64,000 nucleotides of DNA, from positions 50,177 to 114,176 of the forward strand of contig DIYF01000046.1 in assembly GCA_002427745.1 (NCBI GenBank), read 5' to 3'. This stretch comes from Roseivirga sp. UBA6061 (GTDB taxonomy: Bacteria; Bacteroidota; Bacteroidia; Cytophagales; Cyclobacteriaceae). Made by a program: the position numbers and the translations under genes. The notes under the pieces were generated by a model. It saw nothing but the letters and a program-made list of their open reading frames with translations, was not told where the DNA came from and did no database searches. Position 1 is the first letter of the stretch. Every line of letters starts with the position of its first letter. Positions 53,861 through 64,000 of this stretch are shown here, piece after piece.

Positions 53861-54643
53861 TCACTCCCCGTCAAACCAGGTCTTAAAGGCACCTACCTTT
53901 TCACGGCTTACGATGATCTCACGATCGAATTTTTGGGAAAGGATGATCTTCAGACGGCTGTTGGAGTATACCAGTACATCTTTAATGGCATTGATCTCGA
54001 TAATAAAGGTGCGGTTGACCCGGAAAAACTTCTTGGGGTCGAGCATTTCTTCGAGGGTCTCCAGCTTATAGTCTATGATCAGGCGCTTGCCCTCATTGGT
54101 TACGATATAAGCATTACGCCCCTCTGCGTAGAACAGGTCAATATTATCCGTTGTGACTGACCGGATATGCTCCCCGATCTTCACCATAAAGCGGGTTTTA
54201 TAATCGCGCTTACTCAGCATCTGCAAGGCACTTTGCAAATCGATCACTGAAGTAGCTTCTGCCTGCCCCGGCTCCTGTAATTTGTTTTTGAGGCTATTAA
54301 ACTTCTCCAGGCTCTCGGAGAGGGCATCGAAGGTAATAGGCTTGAGTAAATAATCGATGCCGTTGGCTTTGAAAGCCTCAATCGCGTATTCATTATAGGC
54401 TGTGGTGAATACCACAGGGATATCAAAGTTCACCTGCTTGAAGATGTCGAAGCTCAGCCCATCAGTCAGCTGAATGTCCATAAAAAGGAGGTCGGCCTCA
54501 CCATCATTGTTGAGCCAGTCAACGGCCTGCTTCACACTCATGGCTGTACCGGCTATCTCAATACTGTCATCGTAGCGATGCAAAAAGCGCTGTATCTTTT
54601 CAGCAGCAGGAATCTCGTCTTCTATTATAAATACTCTCATCAT
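53861..54643 (-). CDS. LytTR-family response regulator
   Basis: 260 aa. The receiver domain has IIEDE acidic residues, phospho-acceptor Asp56 in LLFMDIQL, the Thr of FTTAYNEYA and Lys of LLKPI. The DNA-binding LytTR domain (about 150-258) has FMVKIGEHIRSVTTDNIDLFYAEGRNAYI (landmarks IDLFYAEG) and FFRVNRTFIIEINAIK. It is the output of the kinase pair encoded upstream, starting 1 nt past the degenerate kinase's stop. Confidence 0.96.
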   Translation of the reverse strand: MMRVFIIEDEIPAAEKIQRFLHRYDDSIEIAGTAMSVKQAVDWLNNDGEADLLFMDIQLTDGLSFDIFKQVNFDIPVVFTTAYNEYAIEAFKANGIDYLLKPITFDALSESLEKFNSLKNKLQEPGQAEATSVIDLQSALQMLSKRDYKTRFMVKIGEHIRSVTTDNIDLFYAEGRNAYIVTNEGKRLIIDYKLETLEEMLDPKKFFRVNRTFIIEINAIKDVLVYSNSRLKIILSQKFDREIIVSREKVGAFKTWFDGE

Positions 54644-54644
54644 G

Positions 54645-55694
54645 TTATTTCAAATCAAGCAGGGGTAATTTAATGAAAACATCACCATAGGCCTTTATCT
54701 GAATGACCGGCCTGTCGGTAAAATAGGCAAAGGCTTCGTGAAGGCCATTGAGGCTCTGTCTTACATATTTGCTCGCACTGAGCTTGTCATTATCATCGTG
54801 CTGAATCACCAGGTAATCCTCATCCTTATCACAGCTGATCTGAATCTTCAAGGGCTGGTATTTAGAGATGATTGAGCCATTGATGATACAGTCAAGCAAC
54901 ATGGGTGTGGCATTGGGTACCAGTAAACGCTCATCATAAGGACCGCAAACATCTATATCCAGACTAATTTGCCCCGGATACTTTTCCTTAAACAGGTAAA
55001 AGATGGTTTTGGCAATCCGCAGTTCTTCCCTCAAAGGCACCAACTCCCTCTTTCGATTATCCAGAATATAGCGGTATACCAGGGACAGCTGATCTACAAA
55101 ATCTTCTGCCGCATCCTTGTCATGGTGAACCAGTGAAATCAAGGTTTCCAGGCTTTGAAAAAGTAAATCAGGATTGATCTCATTATTGAAAATCTCCAGT
55201 TGGTGCTCCAGGTTTTGCCGCTTGAGATCTTCCTGCTCCAGCTGACTTTCATTCTTAACGGTAAGAAAGTAAATGCTCAGATAGAATAGCGTGTACAACA
55301 CAGAGCTCACAGAATAAGTAGTCACCAGTGTAACCAACTGAGGCTTGTATGAAGAGAGATACTCATATCCCAGATAGCCTTTAAAGTAAGCGGTTATGCC
55401 CAGGAAAGCCATTCCCCCACCTGCCAGAATATTCAGTAGAAAAAGGCCCCCTATACTCAAAGGTTTCCTGAATTGCTCTCCGGTATACTTCTCAAACAAT
55501 GTAGTGCTCAACCGAATTGACTCAGAGACCACATATGCCAGCCCCACGCATACGAGCAGCTCATCTGTAATCAGGCTATCGAAAATCTGATAGAGCTGAT
55601 TATTGACCAGCAGAATCAGGAAGTACATCATAAAGCCATAGAATGGCGGTACTACTACCCGAAACATTGGCTGATTTAGGAGGTGCTTTCTCAT
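54645..55694 (-). CDS. Degenerate LytS-type histidine kinase (pseudokinase)
   Basis: 349 aa with about four membrane segments, a coiled coil (145-168) and a recognisable but altered kinase core. In the phospho-acceptor motif the usual INPHFLFNSL reads INPDLLFQSL, so the His is replaced by Asp176. In the ATP-binding N-box the neighbour's VENAVKHN aligns with LDCIINGS, so the key Asn is lost. The G-box is also poor. It overlaps the start of the intact kinase by 4 nt and precedes the response regulator by 1 nt, so all three are coupled. It probably acts as a sensor or scaffold subunit. Confidence 0.88.
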   Translation of the reverse strand: MRKHLLNQPMFRVVVPPFYGFMMYFLILLVNNQLYQIFDSLITDELLVCVGLAYVVSESIRLSTTLFEKYTGEQFRKPLSIGGLFLLNILAGGGMAFLGITAYFKGYLGYEYLSSYKPQLVTLVTTYSVSSVLYTLFYLSIYFLTVKNESQLEQEDLKRQNLEHQLEIFNNEINPDLLFQSLETLISLVHHDKDAAEDFVDQLSLVYRYILDNRKRELVPLREELRIAKTIFYLFKEKYPGQISLDIDVCGPYDERLLVPNATPMLLDCIINGSIISKYQPLKIQISCDKDEDYLVIQHDDNDKLSASKYVRQSLNGLHEAFAYFTDRPVIQIKAYGDVFIKLPLLDLK

Positions 55695-56722
55695 GCTTCT
55701 GTCAGAATTGGGAGTCTTACTTCGAAATAGTTATCATCCAGCACACCTATCTCTTCTGGTGTAAAGAAAGCATAGCGTTTTCTGATATTATTCAGCCCCA
55801 CCTTATGAGAGCTTGTTTTAGAGGGAGTACCCGTCTTATTGTTAAGCACTATCAAATGAGTCTCATCATTACGGACATTGATTTTCAAAGGGTCATCATC
55901 AGAAATGATATTGTGCTTTACCGCATTTTCCACCAGTAGCTGAAGGGTCAGCGGTGGAATCGGTAGTTTCATCAAACTCTCATCGATATCAATAGTCAGG
56001 TCAACAGCTGTAGCATATCGAATACGAAGCAAATAGGCAAAGTCTTCAAGGGCCTCAATCTCTTCTTTGAGGCTGACTGAGCTGACATTCTTGGTATTGA
56101 GCACATAGTTGAAGGTATCGGCCAGGTTGCGGATAAAGGTCTCAGCCACCTGAGCATCCCGATAGATCAGCGATGAAATTGTGTTCATACTGTTAAAGAG
56201 GTAATGTGGGCTCAGCTGACTTTTAAGTGCTTCAAACTGAAATTCCAGTTGCTTCCTTTCTGCTCTGAGTTTCCTGATCTGACCTACCGAATACTCACTG
56301 TAAGAGTAGGTATTGAACTCTACCAGGGCCACTACAAACAACCCTATAAAGGCCAAAACCATCACTTTCATTTCCAGTTGACTGTCCTCAACATTGGCTT
56401 CAAAAAGTGTGAAGTTCATCATACCAATCTGATTGGCCAGCCAGATAAGGAAAATGAGCAGACCAAAAACCCAGGCGAAATCAATGGCAATGCCTGCCAG
56501 GAACCTGACCAGAATGTTCTTTCTCCAGGGCAGCTTCTGATTGAGACGCAGATTAATCAGGCTGATTCCCATGCCCGTCAACACGGAGGCAATCACGGTA
56601 AACACATAGAGGTCGATCTGCTCACCGATATTCGGGAGCTTGTCATACTCACCGTAATAGATGTAGGCAAAAAACGAGAGCCCGACAACCGTAAAAAGTA
56701 TCAGCTTGAAAAGCCGCGACAT
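55691..56722 (-). CDS. Sensor histidine kinase, LytS/YehU type
   Basis: 343 aa with four membrane segments (about 5-22, 38-58, 74-97, 118-137), a coiled coil (148-168), the phospho-acceptor LSPHYLFNSMN (His173) and an intact ATP-binding domain: N-box VENAVKHN (264-271), G-box VGLNNIRKRY. This is the active kinase of the operon; it phosphorylates the LytTR regulator two genes downstream. The signal is unknown. Confidence 0.95.
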   Translation of the reverse strand: MSRLFKLILFTVVGLSFFAYIYYGEYDKLPNIGEQIDLYVFTVIASVLTGMGISLINLRLNQKLPWRKNILVRFLAGIAIDFAWVFGLLIFLIWLANQIGMMNFTLFEANVEDSQLEMKVMVLAFIGLFVVALVEFNTYSYSEYSVGQIRKLRAERKQLEFQFEALKSQLSPHYLFNSMNTISSLIYRDAQVAETFIRNLADTFNYVLNTKNVSSVSLKEEIEALEDFAYLLRIRYATAVDLTIDIDESLMKLPIPPLTLQLLVENAVKHNIISDDDPLKINVRNDETHLIVLNNKTGTPSKTSSHKVGLNNIRKRYAFFTPEEIGVLDDNYFEVRLPILTEA

Positions 56723-56797
56723 AACTGTGCTATTGAGTTGAATGCAGAACTCTTCTGTCCCTTATGCAGGGCAGAGGGTCCGGAAATGAAATTAATG

Positions 56798-56829
56798 AAA
56801 AAAGCGGAACAGGCTAGTGTTCCGCTTTT
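56798..56829 (-). terminator. Terminator of the SDHY-repeat gene
   Basis: Perfect 12-bp stem (AAAAGCGGAACA / TGTTCCGCTTTT) with a 6-nt loop and a T-run on the minus strand, 17 nt past the gene's stop. It separates this gene from the kinase operon. Confidence 0.88.
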
Positions 56830-56846
56830 GGATAGAAAACATTGTA

Positions 56847-58403
56847 TTAATCAATACATCTGGCCACACGACCGTAGTATGTATCTGAGCGGATAGTTCT
56901 TGCCACCTCTCTGTACAGTTTCTTTACTTCATCATCTGCATCGCCCATACTTCTGCAGGCTTCTTTGAGTATTTCAGACTTGTAGTAATCAGAGTCAATG
57001 GTATCTGCTGACTTAAGGATGCTCATCATCTGGCTCTTGGTAAGTCTGCTGTCCATTACATTCTTCAGAATAGTGAGCTTGTAGTGATCTGAATCCATAT
57101 CAGCTACTTTTCTCAACACCTGGTCATAGTTCTCCTCTGACAGGTCGTGCTCTCTCAATACCCTTTTCAAAATCTCACTGGCATAGTGATCTGAATCCAT
57201 ATCGTCAACTGTATCCAGCAGAGAAGAAAAGTACTTATCAGAGATTTTATGGTCTTTGAAAAGATCTGAGATTATCACATTGCGATAATGATCAGACCTC
57301 ATATCCTGCAGTTTTTCGATGATAGCTTCCACCACCTTGTCAGACACGTCACGCGTACGCAGCATACCCCGGAATGTCTCGGTTACGTAGTGATCAGACT
57401 GGATATTGGAAACAGCATCCATCAGGTTGGCAAAGGCTTCATCTGACAGATTAGGACGATCCAGGGCATCTCTTAAAACGACAGTAGCATAGTGATCTGA
57501 ATCGATATCCGCTGCGGATTTCACAATCTGATCGATCACCTGAGTACTCAGGTCTTTTCTCCTCAGCAGACCTTTAAATACTTCCGTTTTGTAATGATCT
57601 GAATCCATGATATCAGCAGCATCCAACACTTTCACTACAGACTTATCGTTGAGATCTTCGCGCAGGGCTCTTTTCAGGATAACAGATACATAATGGTCTG
57701 AATCCATTCTTCTCATAGAGCTCAGGAAAGCTGAAGTAGTAGCTTCTGTCTTGAAGAAAAGGTCTCCGTAATCTTTGAATACCTCTGTGATATAATGATC
57801 AGAATCCAGCTCGCTGGGTACATATTCCGCAAGCTTTACCAATTCACTGTCAGAAAGGCCTTTCATACCCAGTACCTCTCGCAGGTAAATGCTGCTCACG
57901 TAATCGCTGCGGATATCGTCCACTTCGTTCAGTACACTGGTCAGACCTCCTTTGTCATAAAAGCGCTTTACACGACCTTCTGCTCCAATACCGGTAGTAC
58001 GGATCACCTGCAGCAGTACATCTGCCAGCCATTCTTTGGCCTCATCGTCAAAGTCTACCTTTCTGCGACCTTCATAGAACTCGTAGCTGATTGTGCCATC
58101 GCTGTTGGGCTCGGCCAATACTTCTCTGCGATTACCGAAAGATACTTTTCTGATTTTCAGGTATCCTCCACGAGAAATAGACTTAATGCTTTTGTCATCT
58201 TCTGTGAATTCAATCTTGCCATCATATTCTATGTCCAGTTTGTTACCACCGCTTCTTGATGAATAGTGATAACGGCCGTCATTCATAGAAATGGTAGTGG
58301 AGTTCTTTTGACCCTGTGCCTCCTGAACCATGGCGAACATAGCAAGCAAAGCCACTGCTATGCCCATTGCTAAACTTCTTCTCTTCATTACTAATGTTTT
58401 CAT
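56847..58403 (-). CDS. Secreted protein with eleven 34-residue SDHY repeats
   Basis: 518 aa with a signal peptide (about residues 1-31). Residues about 42-135 are a beta-rich domain (DGKIEFTEDDKSIKSISRGG, then YLKIRK) shared with the next gene upstream. From residue 166 to the end the motif SD[HY]Y or a variant occurs at 166, 201, 235, 268, 302, 336, 370, 404, 437, 471 and 506, a period of 33-35 residues. Each unit has two short helices separated by LSDE/DLS turns, so the C-terminal 350 residues likely form an alpha-hairpin solenoid. No enzyme motif is present. Function unknown. Confidence 0.9.
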   Translation of the reverse strand: MKTLVMKRRSLAMGIAVALLAMFAMVQEAQGQKNSTTISMNDGRYHYSSRSGGNKLDIEYDGKIEFTEDDKSIKSISRGGYLKIRKVSFGNRREVLAEPNSDGTISYEFYEGRRKVDFDDEAKEWLADVLLQVIRTTGIGAEGRVKRFYDKGGLTSVLNEVDDIRSDYVSSIYLREVLGMKGLSDSELVKLAEYVPSELDSDHYITEVFKDYGDLFFKTEATTSAFLSSMRRMDSDHYVSVILKRALREDLNDKSVVKVLDAADIMDSDHYKTEVFKGLLRRKDLSTQVIDQIVKSAADIDSDHYATVVLRDALDRPNLSDEAFANLMDAVSNIQSDHYVTETFRGMLRTRDVSDKVVEAIIEKLQDMRSDHYRNVIISDLFKDHKISDKYFSSLLDTVDDMDSDHYASEILKRVLREHDLSEENYDQVLRKVADMDSDHYKLTILKNVMDSRLTKSQMMSILKSADTIDSDYYKSEILKEACRSMGDADDEVKKLYREVARTIRSDTYYGRVARCID

Positions 58404-58795
58404 TCTTCTGGTATTTTGACCTGGCCTTTAAGCTGGCAGGTGACCAAACCCGCCTTAAAGACCATGTTGTTAAACTGAGTTTTTGATCTTTGGTGAGTCC
58501 CTTTGTGAGGAACTGACATTACAATGATCAAAAGTTTATATACAACAAAAAACCCATTGGCATTGAACTGTAATTTCCCTGCACTGAATTGTTGAAAGAA
58601 GGTAACTGCCTAAAATCTCGTGGTAATGAACCGTAGCAAATGCCACCACAGCTGTGATTGCGACATAGTGAGGCCCTGAAACTCAAAACCAGAAAGCTTT
58701 CAAACCAAAAGGCCTTTACAAAGTGTACTGTAACAAAAAAACCGCTCACCTTACGGCTAGCGGTTTCGTCTGTTTTTGACCTTAAGGTATTCGTA
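58404..58795. other. Gene-free stretch between the two secreted-domain genes
   Basis: 392 bp that hold the terminator at 58734-58766 and the upstream region of the SDHY-repeat gene. No supported reading frame or RNA gene was seen in it. Confidence 0.6.
58734..58766 (-). terminator. Terminator of the Pro-rich gene
   Basis: AAACCGCT / AGCGGTTT stem (8 bp, 12-nt loop) with a run of seven Ts on the minus strand, 29 nt past the stop. Confidence 0.85.
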
Positions 58796-61905
<3,110 letters not shown>

Positions 61906-62166
61906 GACCTTTTGTTTTTGACGGCAAGCCCCCCTTTTTTGATGTCGACCGGAGAACAAGCCATTTTTTTCAATTTCAACCGGGTTTATACTATAGATTT
62001 TGTGCGAGTAACTTCTACCGCATAGTACACCCTAAATGTAAGTAATTACCTACCTGCCATTAAAGCAAGACAGAGTGAACGGGGCGATGGTTACACTCAA
62101 AAGTCTGATGAATGGACTGAACTGTAATACCGAAACTTGCTAAATTCACATCCAAATTGACCTGAC

Positions 62167-62967
62167 ATGAAAACAAAACTCTTCAACCTGCTTTGCTGTG
62201 CTGCCATATTAGGCCTTACAGCCTGCAATCAACCCGCCAAAGAAACTGCCGATGAACCTTATGGTAATCCGGCTGCTGAGGGCTTTAATGCTACCGAATC
62301 AGATGCTCAGGCCATTGCTGTGGCAGACGAGGTAATGGACGCCATGGGAGGTCGCAAAGCCTGGGATGAGACCCATTATGTTTGCTGGAAGTTTTTCGGA
62401 AGAGATGAGCTCGTGTGGGACAAATGGACAGGCAATGTCCGGATCGATCGCCCGAACGGCATGACACTGCTCAGCAATATTCATGATGGCACAGGTAAGG
62501 CTTTTATGAACGGAAGAGAAATCAAAGATGCTGATTCTGTTAATAACCTGATGGGTGTTGCCAAACGTATCTGGATCAATCACTCCTACTGGCTGGTAAT
62601 GCCTTTCAAACTCAAAGATTCCGGTGTTACCCTGAAGTATGTAGGCACGGACACCACCCAGGACGGAAAATCTGCTGATAAGCTGATGATGACTTTTCAG
62701 GAAGTGGGGGTAACGCCAGATAACAAATATGAGGTTTGGGTGGATAAAGGTACCAGGCTGGTATCCCAGTGGGCTTTTTATCAGACTTTTGAAACAGACA
62801 CGCCACGTTTCGTAAACCCCTGGACAGATTACAACAAACACGGTAATGTAATGCTCTCTACCAGCAGAGGCCGTGGCAGCATGGAGGACATTATGGTATT
62901 TGCAGAGCTACCTGAATCTGTATTCACTTCTCCTGACAAGCCAGATCTTAAAGCCATGATGCAATGA
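62167..62967 (+). CDS. LolA-like lipoprotein of unknown function
   Basis: 266 aa with lipobox LTAC (Cys20). MGGRKAWDETHYVCWKFFGRDELVWDKW, landmarks MGGRKAWDE and WKFFG, then repeated single strands (VRIDRPNGMTLL, VTLKYVGTDTTQDG, KYEVWVDKGTRLVSQWAFY) suggest an open beta-barrel of the LolA/LppX kind that binds lipophilic molecules. The next gene starts inside its stop codon, so they are coupled. Confidence 0.82.
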   Translation: MKTKLFNLLCCAAILGLTACNQPAKETADEPYGNPAAEGFNATESDAQAIAVADEVMDAMGGRKAWDETHYVCWKFFGRDELVWDKWTGNVRIDRPNGMTLLSNIHDGTGKAFMNGREIKDADSVNNLMGVAKRIWINHSYWLVMPFKLKDSGVTLKYVGTDTTQDGKSADKLMMTFQEVGVTPDNKYEVWVDKGTRLVSQWAFYQTFETDTPRFVNPWTDYNKHGNVMLSTSRGRGSMEDIMVFAELPESVFTSPDKPDLKAMMQ

Positions 62968-64000
62968 TCAGAGCACTGTTTTCTCTGACCACCCTGCTCC
63001 TTCTCTTTTCCTGCGCTACAAAAAAAGAAGAGCAAACAATTCGCACCCCCTATTGGGAAGCCGGTAACAGTGGCACCACGGCCGGTTTTCGGGGCCTGAG
63101 TGCTGTATCTGAAAAGGTGGCCTGGGCCAGTGGCAGCGGAGGCACCGTAGTCCGTACCATTGATGGTGGCCAAAGCTGGCAGAATGTAAGCGTACCGGAA
63201 ACCGACACCATCCAGTTCAGAGACATTGAAGCCTTTGATGAGAACACCGCCATTGTGCTAAGTGCCGGGCTTCCTGCTGTTATTTATAAAACCACAGATG
63301 GCGGCCAAATCTGGGACCAGAAGTATTTCTCTATGGCAGAAGGTACTTTCTATGATGCTATGGACTTTTGGGATGACCAGACAGGTATTGCCTTTGGTGA
63401 TGCCATAGATGGACGCCTGTTGATCCTGCGCACCTTTGACGGAGGCGAAAACTGGGAAGAACTACCCTACGAAAACCGTCCTCAGGCCATTGACGGACAA
63501 GGAGGTTTTGCTGCCAGCGGTACCTGCCTGCGTACCCAGGGTGACAAGAATGTATACATAGGCCTGGGTGGACTTGAATCCAGTGCCTTTTATTCCCGCG
63601 ACCAGGGAGCTACCTGGCAAAAGGCGGTGGCCCCACTCGACTATGGGCCCAGTGCAGGAATTTTCTCTATCCAGTTCAAAGACGAACTGAACGGCCTGAT
63701 GGTGGGAGGCGACTACAACGGAGATTCCCTTACCACCAAAAACAATATTGCCTATACACAGGACGGAGGAAAAAGCTGGCAAAAAGTAATGGCAGGCATG
63801 GAGCCTAATGGCTACCGCTCCTGTGTCGATTTTTTCGAAGAGTTTGTATTGGTAGTGGGCCGGGGAAGTTCAGACTTTTACCGCGAAGGTGACAAAGCTT
63901 ATACACCTATGGAAGGAAAATACTATGCCGTCAGCACAGCCAGGGATGGCAAGGCCGTTTATGCCTCTGGTCCACGTGGCGCAGTGGCGAGATTGAAATT
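62964..64000 (+). CDS. YCF48/BNR-repeat-like lipoprotein, partial (C-terminus beyond right edge)
   Basis: An open frame from ATG 62964 (ATGA overlap with the previous gene) reaches the right edge after 345 codons without a stop. Lipobox LFSC (Cys17). Repeats of the form T-x-D-G-G-x-x-W (RTIDGGQSWQNV, KTTDGGQIWDQ, RTFDGGENWEEL, YTQDGGKSWQKV) are spaced through the protein and mark a BNR/YCF48-type beta-propeller, often annotated as oxidoreductase or photosystem II stability-like. The substrate is unknown. Confidence 0.9.
   Translation, partial: MIRALFSLTTLLLLFSCATKKEEQTIRTPYWEAGNSGTTAGFRGLSAVSEKVAWASGSGGTVVRTIDGGQSWQNVSVPETDTIQFRDIEAFDENTAIVLSAGLPAVIYKTTDGGQIWDQKYFSMAEGTFYDAMDFWDDQTGIAFGDAIDGRLLILRTFDGGENWEELPYENRPQAIDGQGGFAASGTCLRTQGDKNVYIGLGGLESSAFYSRDQGATWQKAVAPLDYGPSAGIFSIQFKDELNGLMVGGDYNGDSLTTKNNIAYTQDGGKSWQKVMAGMEPNGYRSCVDFFEEFVLVVGRGSSDFYREGDKAYTPMEGKYYAVSTARDGKAVYASGPRGAVARLK

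Noticed and set aside
57000..57900. Regularly spaced repeats resembling a CRISPR array
   Set aside because: The 100-bp period is the codon-level trace of 34-residue SDHY protein repeats in an open frame; the DNA repeats are diverged and have no spacer structure.

Overview
The window is chromosomal DNA of a Bacteroidota bacterium, most likely of the order Cytophagales. This is inferred from several traits: FtsX/MacB-type permeases of about 800 aa without an adjacent ATPase, a TonB-dependent receptor with a carboxypeptidase-like N-terminal domain, DUF5916/CBM9 barrel proteins, LytS/LytTR two-component genes, BlaI plus M56 pairs, many lipoproteins with short lipoboxes, and promoter-like TAnnTTTG boxes with little Shine-Dalgarno signal. 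No rRNA, tRNA, CRISPR array, phage or insertion sequence was seen. Gene density is high and most genes are intact; two genes run off the window edges.

Layout. 1-8 kb (minus strand): two tandem propeller-like lipoproteins (the first cut by the left edge), an FtsX-type permease, a TraB/GumN protein, an EamA transporter and DusB. 8-12 kb (plus): CPBP protease, CdsA, glutamate dehydrogenase, phosphatidylserine decarboxylase. 12.4-14.7 kb (plus): an unusual accessory cassette with two tiny secreted Cys-rich peptides, each preceded by a copy of the same 33-bp leader, then a propeller-like lipoprotein and a thioredoxin-like lipoprotein. 14.7-18.5 kb: MsrC, RibD, PrmC, a small exported protein and an alpha/beta hydrolase. 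18.6-22.5 kb: BlaI-type repressor with palindromic operators and two tandem M56 peptidases with TonB-like C-termini. 22.5-29.4 kb (minus): a degenerate thiamine pyrophosphokinase-like protein, a ROK kinase, a secreted GATase-like protein, a TonB-dependent receptor under a TPP riboswitch, a NadR-like kinase and a PnuC-like transporter, together a probable thiamine-uptake region.

29.4-39.3 kb (plus): thioredoxin-like protein, class V aminotransferase, GNAT, DoxX, GuaB, a TlpA-like protein, a glutamate-cysteine-ligase-like enzyme fused to CBS domains, an aspartoacylase-like hydrolase, a small XRE regulator and a DUF4377 lipoprotein. 39.3-47.2 kb (minus): an MltF-like lytic transglycosylase and an RND efflux operon (hydrolase, adaptor, pump, TolC). 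47.4-52.8 kb: RecG, a DUF5916 barrel and a secreted metallo-beta-lactamase-fold protein. 52.8-59.4 kb (minus): two small paralogues of unknown function, then a LytTR regulator, a degenerate histidine kinase and an intact one, then two secreted proteins that share a domain, one carrying eleven 34-residue SDHY repeats and the other a proline-rich linker. 59.5-64 kb: a second FtsX-type permease, a LolA-like lipoprotein and a YCF48/BNR-like lipoprotein cut by the right edge.

The best candidates for undescribed biology are the leader-repeat/Cys-peptide/propeller/thioredoxin-like cassette at 12.4-14.7 kb, the kinase plus pseudokinase plus LytTR operon at 53.9-56.7 kb, and the SDHY-repeat protein with its domain-sharing neighbour at 56.8-59.4 kb.
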